64,000 nt of DNA from NCBI RefSeq assembly GCF_003201605.1, contig NZ_QJJR01000009.1:1-64000 (forward strand), read 5' to 3'. Position numbers and translations under genes: made by a program. The notes below the pieces were generated by a model. That model searched no databases and was not told where the DNA came from. It saw nothing but the letters and a program-made list of their open reading frames with translations. Position 1 is the stretch's first letter, and each line of letters begins with the position of its first letter. The stretch comes from Streptohalobacillus salinus. GTDB taxonomy: Bacteria; Bacillota; Bacilli; Bacillales; Amphibacillaceae. Shown here in pieces: positions 16,478 to 25,014 of the stretch.

Positions 16478-18310
16478 TTATCGGTTCCCCTCTCGTTTAC
16501 GGGCAATCAATGGCAAGGTAAAGAACACCTTCGTCCCTTTACCCTCGGTAGATTCTGCCCAAATCTGACCATGGTGATTTTGAATGATTTCCTTCGCAAT
16601 CGCCAGGCCGAGTCCGGTTCCGCCTAGTTGACGGGAACGGGCTTGGTCAGCACGGTAAAAGCGATCGAAAATTTTATCCAATTTATCGGGCGCAATCCCC
16701 GGGCCTTGATCGTGAATCATCACTTTAATCCGGTTGCGTTCGCGTTGCACCTTAAAGCGAATCACCCCATCTTTCGGTGAATACTTCAGGGCATTCGACA
16801 TCACGTTATCGACCACTTGGATGATTTTATCTTTATCCATCCAAAGAAAGATACTATCACGTGGGATCGAACGATCAATCCGGGTCGTTTCTTCTTTATT
16901 CATCTCAAATCGGTCCAGAATATGATGGAAAAACGGCACGACATTGACGCGCTCTTTAACCATATCCTGTTCTTGATGATCCATTTTTGAAAGTTGGAGT
17001 AGGTCATTGACCAAACGAATCATCCGCTCCGTTTCATTTTGCGTCACTTCTAAGAACTGCGGTGCAATATCAGGGTTTTCCCAGGCGCCATCGGTCAATG
17101 CCTCTAAATAGCTCCGCATCGTTGTTAGTGGCGTGCGTAATTCATGGGAAACATTTGAAACAAATTGACGACGTTCCTGTTCAACTTTCTCTTCTTCCGT
17201 CACATCACTAATTACCGTAATGAGACCAGCGAAGCGTTCGTATTCATCGGTAACAATCGTGAAATTTGCTCGCAGTAAAAAGAACTGTTCATCATCGCTC
17301 ATATCGATTGTTACTGAACCGGAGTCTTGCACATCCATCATATCGACGGTTGATTCATCAATGTCTAACACTTTAAAGATCGATTCACCTTTTAATTGTT
17401 CAAAACTTTTACTTAATAAGACCGCTGCTGGCTCATTCATCAAACTAATCTCTCCGTGTTCGTTTGTCGCGATTACACCATCAGACATGTTTGATAGAAC
17501 CGAGCTCAGTTTCCGTCGTTCTTCTTCGGTTGTTAAATTTGCAATTTTAATTTTTTCTTTCATATCGTTAAAGGTATCGGCCAATTGACCAATTTCATCG
17601 ACGCCATACACATTGACCTTCTGTGAGAAATCACCTTCTGCCATGACTTGTGCTTGTTCACGCATCTCGGTAATGGGTTTGGTAATTGCTCTTGCGACCA
17701 AAATCCCTACTAAGGCAGAAATCGCAATCGCAATCAAGGTTCCATTTAAAAAGATTTGATTAATGTTCGACAGTTGTTCGTAGACCTCTTCCATCGAGGC
17801 TTCTAAATAGACCGCTCCAACGACTTCACCTTCGTTATTATTCACAGGCACAATCCGGATTAAATGACGTTCCCCTGAGGTTGAAGTCCGTTCAACCGAG
17901 CGGACCGGTGTTCCGGATAAAATAACGGAACGCACCCGGCTCTCACCGGTGACTAGTTTACCAATATCCGTTGTTTGCGTATTCGTACCCACAATCCGAA
18001 ACTGACGATCAACCACTTGCAGACGGGAATAATTATCATTCTGACCGTAAACACTCAAGACCCCGGCTACTTCCTGTTCAATCGTTGGGCTTGAGGTTTC
18101 ATCACTACGTTCTGCCGTTAAGGCTTCTCTTACGTTATACTGTAAAACATCTAAGCGCTCATCAATGGTTTCCTCAAAACTATCTTTTAAATCGGTTTCC
18201 AGTCGTTGGGCAAAATAGGCACCAATCACTTGAATCGCAAGCAATAGTAAAAGGATCATAATGGCGATTATTTTCCACTGGATGGACTGAAAAAAACTGA
18301 CCTTCTTCAT
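16478..18310 (-). CDS. walK: WalK (YycG) essential cell-wall sensor histidine kinase
   Basis: WalK phosphorylates WalR to control autolysins and cell-wall turnover. This 610-residue kinase has two transmembrane helices (about 12-32 and 187-207) flanking an extracytoplasmic sensor, then HAMP (about 208-260), a PAS domain (about 265-370), a HisKA domain with phospho-acceptor His389 in NVSHELRTP, and an HATPase domain. N box (NVMSNALKYSP), G1 (DQGPGIAP) and G2 (GGTGLGLAIA) are all present. Length matches B. subtilis WalK (611). It starts four bases after walR. Confidence 0.97.
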   Translation of the reverse strand: MKKVSFFQSIQWKIIAIMILLLLLAIQVIGAYFAQRLETDLKDSFEETIDERLDVLQYNVREALTAERSDETSSPTIEQEVAGVLSVYGQNDNYSRLQVVDRQFRIVGTNTQTTDIGKLVTGESRVRSVILSGTPVRSVERTSTSGERHLIRIVPVNNNEGEVVGAVYLEASMEEVYEQLSNINQIFLNGTLIAIAISALVGILVARAITKPITEMREQAQVMAEGDFSQKVNVYGVDEIGQLADTFNDMKEKIKIANLTTEEERRKLSSVLSNMSDGVIATNEHGEISLMNEPAAVLLSKSFEQLKGESIFKVLDIDESTVDMMDVQDSGSVTIDMSDDEQFFLLRANFTIVTDEYERFAGLITVISDVTEEEKVEQERRQFVSNVSHELRTPLTTMRSYLEALTDGAWENPDIAPQFLEVTQNETERMIRLVNDLLQLSKMDHQEQDMVKERVNVVPFFHHILDRFEMNKEETTRIDRSIPRDSIFLWMDKDKIIQVVDNVMSNALKYSPKDGVIRFKVQRERNRIKVMIHDQGPGIAPDKLDKIFDRFYRADQARSRQLGGTGLGLAIAKEIIQNHHGQIWAESTEGKGTKVFFTLPLIARKREGNR

Positions 18311-18314
18311 CGCA

Positions 18315-19016
18315 CTACTCCTGTTCAGGATTTCTTAAATAATAACCGACACCACGGCGGGTGATCAGCCAAAGCGGGTGACTTGGTGTGTCTTCGATTT
18401 TTTCACGTAAGCGTCTAACCGTTACATCAACGGTTCTCACATCACCATAATAGTCATAGCCCCAAACGGTCTCTAATAAATGTTCCCGGGTCATAACTTG
18501 ACCCATGTGACGCGCTAAGTAGTGCAAGAGTTCAAACTCACGGTGTGTTAAATCAACCGCTTTTCCCTCTTTGGTTACACTATACGCATCCGGATGGATT
18601 GTTAAACTCCCGACCTTAATATCTTTAGATAGGTTTTGATTTTCTACGGGTTGTTGTTGGCGCCTTAGGTTTGCCTTAACTCGCGCAATGACTTCGCGGT
18701 TACTAAACGGTTTCGTTACATAATCATCCGCACCAAGTTCTAATCCTAATACTTTATCAATTTCTGAGTCTTTGGCTGTCAGCATGATAATTGGCATGCT
18801 GTGTGTTTTACGAACCTCACGGCAGACCTCATTACCATCCAATTTCGGTAACATAATATCAAGCAAGAGTAAATCTGGATTTTCTTGATGCGTCAGCTCG
18901 ACCGCCTCGTCACCATCATAGGCACAGATGACTTCATATCCCTCTTTTTCAAGATTAAATTTCAATATATCAGCAATTGGTTTTTCATCATCGACTACAA
19001 GAATTTTATAGACCAT
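18315..19016 (-). CDS. walR: WalR (YycF) essential response regulator
   Basis: WalR is the OmpR/PhoB-type regulator of cell-wall hydrolases. The 233-residue protein has a receiver domain with the acidic pocket Asp9-Asp10 (VVDDEK), phospho-acceptor in [12 protein letters not shown] and Lys in TKPF, then a winged-helix DNA-binding domain ending [16 protein letters not shown] and RGVGYYLR. It is the first gene of the walRKHIJ-htrA operon. An aaaggaggt ribosome-binding site precedes its start. A putative promoter (TAAAAT preceded by a weak -35) lies within 60 bases upstream, but I could not fix it firmly. Confidence 0.97.
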   Translation of the reverse strand: MVYKILVVDDEKPIADILKFNLEKEGYEVICAYDGDEAVELTHQENPDLLLLDIMLPKLDGNEVCREVRKTHSMPIIMLTAKDSEIDKVLGLELGADDYVTKPFSNREVIARVKANLRRQQQPVENQNLSKDIKVGSLTIHPDAYSVTKEGKAVDLTHREFELLHYLARHMGQVMTREHLLETVWGYDYYGDVRTVDVTVRRLREKIEDTPSHPLWLITRRGVGYYLRNPEQE

Positions 19017-19137
19017 TGTAAAACCTCCTTTAGTTCACTGTTAAAGATACAGTTAGCTCCATTTTACCTTACTTCTACTCAAATGAAAAATAGTTAGAAA
19101 GATAACTTAACGTTTATCCTTTTCTATAAGATAAGAA

Positions 19138-19167
19138 AAACCTCTACTGCTTTCACAATAGAGGTTT
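19138..19167 (-). terminator. Terminator after the M23 peptidase gene
   Basis: A perfect 9-bp stem (aaacctcta / tagaggttt) with a 12-base loop ends on the minus strand in a run of T. It lies between the peptidase gene and walR and separates the two units. Confidence 0.8.
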
Positions 19168-19188
19168 CAATGGTTATTTAATTGGTTG

Positions 19189-20661
19189 TTAGTTTAATAC
19201 TGCAGCTGGATTAATGGTTGATCCATTTTTCATCACTTCAAAATGTAAGTGAATCCCTGTTGAACGACCTGTTGATCCCATTTGACCTAAGACAGTGCCT
19301 CTTGGTACCGATTGACCAACATTAACACTGATTGAAGAAAGGTGCGCATACAATGTTTTATAACCGTTGTTGTGGTTTACGACAAGGTAGTGACCGTATC
19401 CACCGGCATTATAGCTAATTCTTTCTACTGTGCCGTTATCTGAAGCTAAAATATTACGATTTGATGGGCGGGCAATATCAATGCCTTTGTGGAATGATCC
19501 CCAACGCGGGCCGTATGAACTTGATTGATAACCACCAACTGCTGGCCAAGAAAAGCTACCCGTTCCACGTGAAGGAACAACTTTCGTACCTTTTTCAGTT
19601 ATTTCTGTGACCGGTTCTTTTGTAATGGTTTCTTCGATAACTTCTTTCGCTGTTACTTTACCATTTACAAGCGCTAGTTTATAATCAACATCTTTCGTGC
19701 CATCTGCACCTTCTTGCTTCGTGCGTGAATCACCTTTATATAATGCATCTGTTTCTTCTACTTTTGCATCGTGTTTAATTACTTCTTCGACGTGCTTCTC
19801 TTGTTCAACAATCACATCGACGAATGATGCATAATCTGTGACATTTAATTGATCATCGATTGCTAAAATACTTTCTTCAGTTAAACCATCGTTTAAAGCA
19901 AATAGTTCGTCTTTAGTTAAGTTGTATTGTGTTGCGATGCCATTTACTGTGTCACCTGAAACAACGGTGTGTAATTTATCTTCTAGCGTGCCTTTTTCCA
20001 AAATACGTAACCCTTGTTCAGTGTTTAGTAGCTCATCTTCAGTAATCACCACATCGTTTGTTGCAGTTGCTTCTGACAAGCGAATATCAAGGTATGTTGT
20101 GTTGTCAATAACTAACGTTTCCTCTTCTTTTGCTTCGAATTGATCAATGATATCTTCATCGACAAATTTTGCTTTGTATTGCTTGATTAATGTATCAACC
20201 GCTTCACTGTTCTTAAAGTATCCAACAGATTTTTCACCGATCATTAATTCTGTTGAGCGAACACCCAGTTCCATTACTTCTTCGAGCGTTGAAATGGTTT
20301 CTTCATTATCAACATCAGCAACGAATACGCGCTCTTCTACAACATTTAAGGTTTGTTTTAAACCATAACGTAATGCTTGTTTAGCTTCATCAGCTTCTGC
20401 TTGTGTTGCACTGTCAGCTTCTTTTCTTTCAATTGCATCGTTAACCGCTGCAGTTACCAAAGCTTCGTCATCAACATCGCCAATGTGTTGATCATCTAAA
20501 TAGATATGGTAGACATTATCTAATGTTAGTTCCTCTTCAGCGTAAGCAACACGTGAATCTGTGTTTAACATACCTAAAATCAGGGTAATTACAAAAGTAG
20601 CGAAGAGAAGCAACAATATATTATTTTTAGTGAATAGTTGTGATAAGCGTTGTGACATCAT
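19189..20661 (-). CDS. Secreted LysM-G5-M23 peptidoglycan endopeptidase
   Basis: This 490-residue exported protein is a cell-wall hydrolase. It has an N-terminal hydrophobic signal/anchor (about 14-32), an alpha-helical acidic middle, a LysM repeat (about 230-275, VVSGDTVNGIATQYNL), a G5 domain (about 290-365) and a C-terminal M23 domain. Zinc ligands are intact: His391 and Asp395 in HKGIDIA, and His471/His473 in HLHFE; His440 (YAHL) is the second catalytic His. M23 enzymes cut peptide cross-links. It sits directly upstream of the walR operon and its promoter region carries a WalR-like box, so it is a likely WalRK target. Confidence 0.92.
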   Translation of the reverse strand: MMSQRLSQLFTKNNILLLLFATFVITLILGMLNTDSRVAYAEEELTLDNVYHIYLDDQHIGDVDDEALVTAAVNDAIERKEADSATQAEADEAKQALRYGLKQTLNVVEERVFVADVDNEETISTLEEVMELGVRSTELMIGEKSVGYFKNSEAVDTLIKQYKAKFVDEDIIDQFEAKEEETLVIDNTTYLDIRLSEATATNDVVITEDELLNTEQGLRILEKGTLEDKLHTVVSGDTVNGIATQYNLTKDELFALNDGLTEESILAIDDQLNVTDYASFVDVIVEQEKHVEEVIKHDAKVEETDALYKGDSRTKQEGADGTKDVDYKLALVNGKVTAKEVIEETITKEPVTEITEKGTKVVPSRGTGSFSWPAVGGYQSSSYGPRWGSFHKGIDIARPSNRNILASDNGTVERISYNAGGYGHYLVVNHNNGYKTLYAHLSSISVNVGQSVPRGTVLGQMGSTGRSTGIHLHFEVMKNGSTINPAAVLN

Positions 20662-20703
20662 TAAATCCTCCTAGGACTATAGGTTGTGTGTCTTTTTCCG
20701 ACT

Positions 20704-20771
20704 ATTGTATCTTATCACATTTAAAATCAAGAAAGAAACCCCTTTAATCAATCTGTAACATAACTGTATCA
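20704..20771 (-). promoter_or_regulatory. Promoter with WalR-like box for the M23 peptidase gene
   Basis: On the minus strand, TGATAC-AGTTA-TGTTAC (20771-20755) fits the WalR consensus TGTWAH-N5-TGTWAH with one mismatch. About 45 bases downstream is the -10 hexamer TACAAT (20709-20704), with TCTTGA 17 bases before it. The spacing suits activation from upstream. Autolysin control by WalR is established in Bacillus and Staphylococcus; this site is predicted. Confidence 0.55.
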
Positions 20772-21040
20772 TAGCACCCATTTTATAACATGGGTATTTT
20801 TGTCTGCGTCTTTTCCTTTTCCGCCATAAACACGGTAACGCCAGCTTTATCAAGCCGTGAACATGTTTTTTATCCTGAAAAATTGCCGTACACAATTTCT
20901 ACATATATTACGAAAGCCGCACACACTTCCATTGAGTTTCCACTTATATTACATTGTTTTACCACAACTTTATGTCTTTGTTCTGTTCCATTGCTTGCCC
21001 TTCCTTAAGTTGAGCAGCAGCCTTCCTTTCTATGCAATCA
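20772..21040. other. Intergenic stretch upstream of the M23 peptidase gene
   Basis: The gap between purA and the peptidase gene is 452 bases in all. This part has only short overlapping frames with no ribosome-binding site or homology. I see no RNA gene or repeat in it. Confidence 0.4.
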
Positions 21041-21085
21041 AACAACAGCCCTGTGGTTTAGAAATTAAACCACAGGGCTGTTGTT
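21041..21085 (-). terminator. Terminator after purA
   Basis: A perfect 19-bp inverted repeat (arms from aacaacagccctgtggttt) with a 7-base loop lies 29 bases after the purA stop. It is followed on the minus strand by a short T-rich stretch. Confidence 0.8.
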
Positions 21086-21113
21086 ATAGAAAGCAATTTT
21101 TGCGTATGATTCT

Positions 21114-22406
21114 TTAAACGACACGATAGACGTTTTTTACAACGTTTGTTTGTGTGCGGTCCGGTCCGACTGAAAAGATTGATAACGGAATCCCAGTCAG
21201 TTGGCTAACACGCTCTAAATAATGACGAGCATTCGCAGGTAATTCATCTAGTGATTTCACACCCGTAATGTCTTCCGTCCACCCTGGTAAGGTCTCATAG
21301 ACTGGCTCGCATTCAGCTAATACTTTAAGACTCGCCGGGAATTCTCTGATTTCTTCACCTTTATAACGGTAGGCCACACAGATTTTAAGTGTTTCAATTC
21401 CCGTTAGGACATCGATTGAGTTGAGTGATAGATCCGTTATACCACTTACACGACGTGCATGAGCAACAACAACACTATCAAACCAACCAACGCGACGTGC
21501 GCGCCCAGTCGTTGTGCCATATTCATGACCGACTTCACGGATTTTATCACCAATCGCGTTATTCAGTTCCGTCGGGAAAGGACCATCACCCACACGGGTG
21601 GTGTAGGCTTTTGAAACCCCAACGACACGCGTGATTTTTGATGGACCAACACCTGAACCAATGGTTACCCCGCCGGCAACTGGGTTTGATGAGGTTACAA
21701 ATGGGTAGGTCCCTTGATCAATATCAAGCATAACCCCTTGAGCACCTTCAAATAAGACGCGTTTCCCCGCATCAATCGCATCGTTTAAGACCACAGATGT
21801 ATCGACAACATAATCACGAATTTGTTGACCAAATTGATAATAGGCTTCAAAGATATCATCAAAATTAAGCGCATCTGACTCATACATTTTTGTAAACCAA
21901 CGGTTTTTTTCCGTTAAATTACGTCTTAATTTATCTTCAAATACATCTTTATCAAGCAAGTCAGCAATACGAATACCTACACGCGCTGCTTTGTCCATGT
22001 AACATGGGCCAATCCCTTTTTTCGTTGTACCGATTTTGTTGTCCCCTTTTTGTTCTTCTTCTAGAATATCTTGTTTAATATGATACGGTAAAATGACGTG
22101 AGCGCGGTTACTAATCCGCAGCTGTTTTGTTTCCACATCACGCTCTTTTAAATACGCTAATTCTTCAACGATTGCTTTGGGATCAATAACCATGCCGTTT
22201 CCTAATACACTTACTTTTTCTTGAAAAAAGATTCCGGAAGGAATCAAGTGCAATTTGTAAGTAATCCCATCAAATTTAATCGTATGACCGGCATTGTTAC
22301 CGCCTTGGTAACGCGCCACTACCTCGGCATCTTGTGATAGAAAATCGGTAATCTTACCTTTCCCTTCGTCGCCCCACTGTGTTCCAACAACTACTACTGC
22401 TGTCAA
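21114..22406 (-). CDS. purA: Adenylosuccinate synthetase
   Basis: PurA makes adenylosuccinate from IMP, aspartate and GTP, the first committed step to AMP. The P-loop-like GDEGKGK (residues 12-18), the IMP-binding NNAGHT, the GAQG loop and [11 protein letters not shown] are all present. The start is a TTG at 22406 with ggaggt spaced eight bases upstream, giving 430 residues, the B. subtilis length. A reading from 22421 would begin inside the ribosome-binding site. The upstream region has CGAAC elements resembling PurR boxes. Confidence 0.96.
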   Translation of the reverse strand: MTAVVVVGTQWGDEGKGKITDFLSQDAEVVARYQGGNNAGHTIKFDGITYKLHLIPSGIFFQEKVSVLGNGMVIDPKAIVEELAYLKERDVETKQLRISNRAHVILPYHIKQDILEEEQKGDNKIGTTKKGIGPCYMDKAARVGIRIADLLDKDVFEDKLRRNLTEKNRWFTKMYESDALNFDDIFEAYYQFGQQIRDYVVDTSVVLNDAIDAGKRVLFEGAQGVMLDIDQGTYPFVTSSNPVAGGVTIGSGVGPSKITRVVGVSKAYTTRVGDGPFPTELNNAIGDKIREVGHEYGTTTGRARRVGWFDSVVVAHARRVSGITDLSLNSIDVLTGIETLKICVAYRYKGEEIREFPASLKVLAECEPVYETLPGWTEDITGVKSLDELPANARHYLERVSQLTGIPLSIFSVGPDRTQTNVVKNVYRVV

Positions 22407-22430
22407 ATCAAGCACCTCCACTTAAAATAC

Positions 22431-22568
22431 GTTCGTTTTATTTGTTTTAATATGTTTTGTTCGTTTTTTAATCATTATCCTCTGATGATTCTACCACTTT
22501 AAGCAGAAGACATCAATGAAAAACGAACGTAAATATAAATCGATCTAAAATTAATATGAATTTGCTCG
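22431..22568. promoter_or_regulatory. Candidate PurR-box elements upstream of purA
   Basis: Four copies of a CGAAC core in an A/T context occur: GTTCG at 22431 and 22459, CGAAC at 22524 and a variant GCTCG at 22564. The B. subtilis PurBox is AWWWCCGAACWWT. These have ACGAAC, so they match the core but not perfectly, and the spacings do not exactly copy the known paired arrangement. Control of purA by PurR is known in Bacillus. The match is suggestive only. Confidence 0.4.
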
Positions 22569-22755
22569 TTTTTATATATAATCATTTGCCCAACTAAAAT
22601 GATTGACGTGTTAAAATAGAAACTAACGACATGCTAAACACTTACGAAACAATCATGGCTGACGGCTTAAAGTGACGAAAGTTGGCCTTTTAAGTCACAA
22701 ATCGATGATTCATTACATCACTCACTGGCACTGACCATTAGGAGGAGAACGAACC

Positions 22756-23991
22756 ATGGAAAATTGGAGTTACTATAAACGACTCGGTACCACAGCTAAA
22801 ATTTCACAAGCACGTCTTGAAGAAAAATATTTGGCTGCCGTTAGTGCGCATCCAAAAGAGACAGAACCAGAAAATTATGCACTTATCACGGAAGCTTATC
22901 ATACCTTGCGTGACCCAGAAACAAGACAACAGTATGATATTATTAAAGATTACAATTTTGATCCAAACAAACTCTTTTATGCTGCTATCAGCACATATAA
23001 ACGAGGCGACCATGGACAAGGTGACCTGTTGCTTCATGCGTTACTTAACCAGTTCCAACTCAGTATGATGACCTTAACCTCGTTTATCGATGAAGCCGTT
23101 GCGGAGGAACAATTCGATATTTTGCCCGTCATTCAGCATTACGCACTTCATCGTTCCCACTTAGATAAGGAGAGTACCGCTATCATTTGTAGTGTGCTTG
23201 CTGTTAACTTCTTAGATTATGAATACTATGATGAAGTCATGACGATTGGGAAGATTCTTCGAGAGACGTACCCGGAATACCTTAACTTAGCTGCTGTTTC
23301 ACTAACGCTGGCCTATATCCATGAAGACCAATATGACACAGCTGTAGAAATCCTTAAACAAGCCTTACCAGAAGCTAATCAAGAAACACAATTGGATATT
23401 CAAGTGCTCTTACTCTGGTTACGACTGCTGATTGAAGAAGAAGAATGGTCGAAGCTTCCGAAAGTGGTCGCACAAACGAAAAAGGCAATCAAGTCAATTA
23501 CTGATCCAATGTATACTGAATTGACCTATGATAACTTAACTGAAGAATATGATTATTATTATAATGAACATTTGTTTAAAGCAGCTGAAGTTTTCTTACA
23601 ACTTTTGGCGACCTTAACGAACAATCAAGATCCAGAGATCTGGCAAGGGTTAACTGACATTAAACATAAAATTAAGCTTGAAAATGAAATCGAGCGCATT
23701 GCAGAAGATGACCAACTCTTCCCACTTGTTACTCGTGACGCGCTGAATTATTACTTCACTGGCGTGGTGCCAGAAAAAGAATTAGCTTTGATGAATGATC
23801 TAGGGTTACCTCCAGCGCTTAAGCAAGAGTTCGAACAAGATATCGAAGGATACGCGGCTGGGATCTTACATTTAAAGCGTAAGTTTCCGAGCATATATAA
23901 AGCCTATCAAGACAAGTGGGATTCACGATTCGATCAACTGACTGCCGGTCTCTCTAGAGACCAGCGCCGGCGTCTAACAAAGAAAAAATGA
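22756..23991 (+). CDS. J-domain-like N-terminus plus helical (TPR-like) protein
   Basis: This 411-residue protein starts with a J-domain-like segment (about residues 5-62). It contains YYKRLGTTAKISQARLEEKY, then ALITEAYHTLRDPETRQQYD, the classical helix III-IV ending of DnaJ. The HPD tripeptide needed to stimulate Hsp70 is replaced by HPK (about 32-34), so co-chaperone activity is doubtful. The rest is all-helical with paired helices reminiscent of TPR repeats, ending in a basic tail (RDQRRRLTKKK). The ATG has the strong ribosome-binding site aggagga. It stands alone between purA and a decayed region. Specific function is unknown. Confidence 0.65.
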   Translation: MENWSYYKRLGTTAKISQARLEEKYLAAVSAHPKETEPENYALITEAYHTLRDPETRQQYDIIKDYNFDPNKLFYAAISTYKRGDHGQGDLLLHALLNQFQLSMMTLTSFIDEAVAEEQFDILPVIQHYALHRSHLDKESTAIICSVLAVNFLDYEYYDEVMTIGKILRETYPEYLNLAAVSLTLAYIHEDQYDTAVEILKQALPEANQETQLDIQVLLLWLRLLIEEEEWSKLPKVVAQTKKAIKSITDPMYTELTYDNLTEEYDYYYNEHLFKAAEVFLQLLATLTNNQDPEIWQGLTDIKHKIKLENEIERIAEDDQLFPLVTRDALNYYFTGVVPEKELALMNDLGLPPALKQEFEQDIEGYAAGILHLKRKFPSIYKAYQDKWDSRFDQLTAGLSRDQRRRLTKKK

Positions 23992-24676
23992 CCTGACAGT
24001 TAACAGGCTTTCGTCGCTTAGATGGATGAACCCGCTGACCGGATAAAAGCTTTTGCCTTTTGACTACAGGTAGCGCAACGATTGAGGTCATAAAGAAATA
24101 TATTCAGAAGTAAGGAAACACCCACACAGAAAGCTGGTGTCCCGTATGGAACACCTGTCGACAGGAACCTTAGGCTTATACGCTGGTGAAAAGCTCCTGG
24201 AAGAATAGCGCCACTTCATCAACATTCATGCTTATGTAAAAAATAGACACAACTACTAACTAAATCGCCCGAACACCCTTATTTAAAAAGGGACGTTTGA
24301 GCGATTTAGTTTACATACCGAAACCATTCCTGTCATAACCGTTTGGCAATTAAGCAAATACGTAAACGCCTACCATTTATGATTAAAAACACTCGTTGAG
24401 GAACAACGCAGGACTGATTTTCAAAAGGCACGTATACCTAAGCCAGTATTCATGACAAACCTATACAGAATACTGTATAATTAGAGAGTAGCTTGTTGAG
24501 CTATCTATCCGCTTATTTCATGTGCATCAGGCAACGAACATGTCATTAGCAACCGGTGGTGATTAACTAATTCACGCACGGCTTCTGGCTATGCCTATTT
24601 AACCACTGGCGGAGAAAGCACCACTTATTTACTTGTGGGTACACACGACAAGGGGTGAAAATTAACTTCATTATGA
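23992..24676. other. Non-coding or decayed stretch
   Basis: There is no credible open frame in these 685 bases. A long imperfect hairpin lies at 24259-24310 with perfect 10-bp outer arms (actaaatcgc / gcgatttagt), and a smaller one (ggtgtccc-gtat-ggaacacc) near 24137-24158. The right part is probably the eroded 5' half of the uvsE-like pseudogene that follows. I recognise no known RNA family. Confidence 0.4.
24259..24310. terminator. Long imperfect hairpin
   Basis: The arms actaaatcgc and gcgatttagt pair perfectly and the interior pairs partly (accctt / aaaggg). A short T-run (gttt) follows on the plus strand. It could terminate the J-domain-like gene about 270 bases upstream or be part of an unidentified RNA. 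Confidence 0.4.
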
Positions 24677-24940
24677 TTTATTTCGCTCGATCATGATTTA
24701 GCTCCTCTCTTAAAAGGGTATATAAGAATTGAGATTGGTGATAAAGCTTACGCTATTTACGCGGGTTTATTCTTAACTGAACAAACAGACGTCCCACTTG
24801 TGTGTGATATTCACGCTGGCACTTGCCAGCAACCGGACACGCTTACCAATGGGGATCTGTTGCAGAAAGGTCAATCGTGGCCAGGACAACGAGCCATTCA
24901 ACCTATCTCGTGTTTACGCGTCTTACTTACGGTTAAGCGC
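24677..24940 (+). pseudogene. Decayed UV damage endonuclease (UvsE/UvdE-like)
   Basis: A plus-strand frame without a start encodes HDLAPLLKGYIRIEIGDKAY followed by a stretch including TDVPLVCDIHAGTCQQPD and SWPGQRAIQP. This parallels the core of UvsE-type UV endonucleases, where a Leu-Glu-Asn-Asp-Asp-Lys-x-Tyr block precedes a DVPFVFDFHH block and a TW....QPKVH block. Metal-binding residues are altered (END to EIG, FHH to IHA), and frames upstream are interrupted by stops. I read it as a pseudogene of a TIM-barrel UV repair nuclease whose N-terminal half has eroded. Frame homology fades before the next gene starts at 25015. Confidence 0.5.
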
Positions 24941-25014
24941 CAGCGTAAATCTATCCTTCAGCTTTATCACTTGTTCACTAAACCAATAACGACATACAAA
25001 AATAGGGGGCCGTT

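Noticed and set aside
22420-22755. Purine riboswitch upstream of purA
   Set aside because: No paired hairpin architecture or conserved purine-aptamer core was visible; only PurR-box-like cores.
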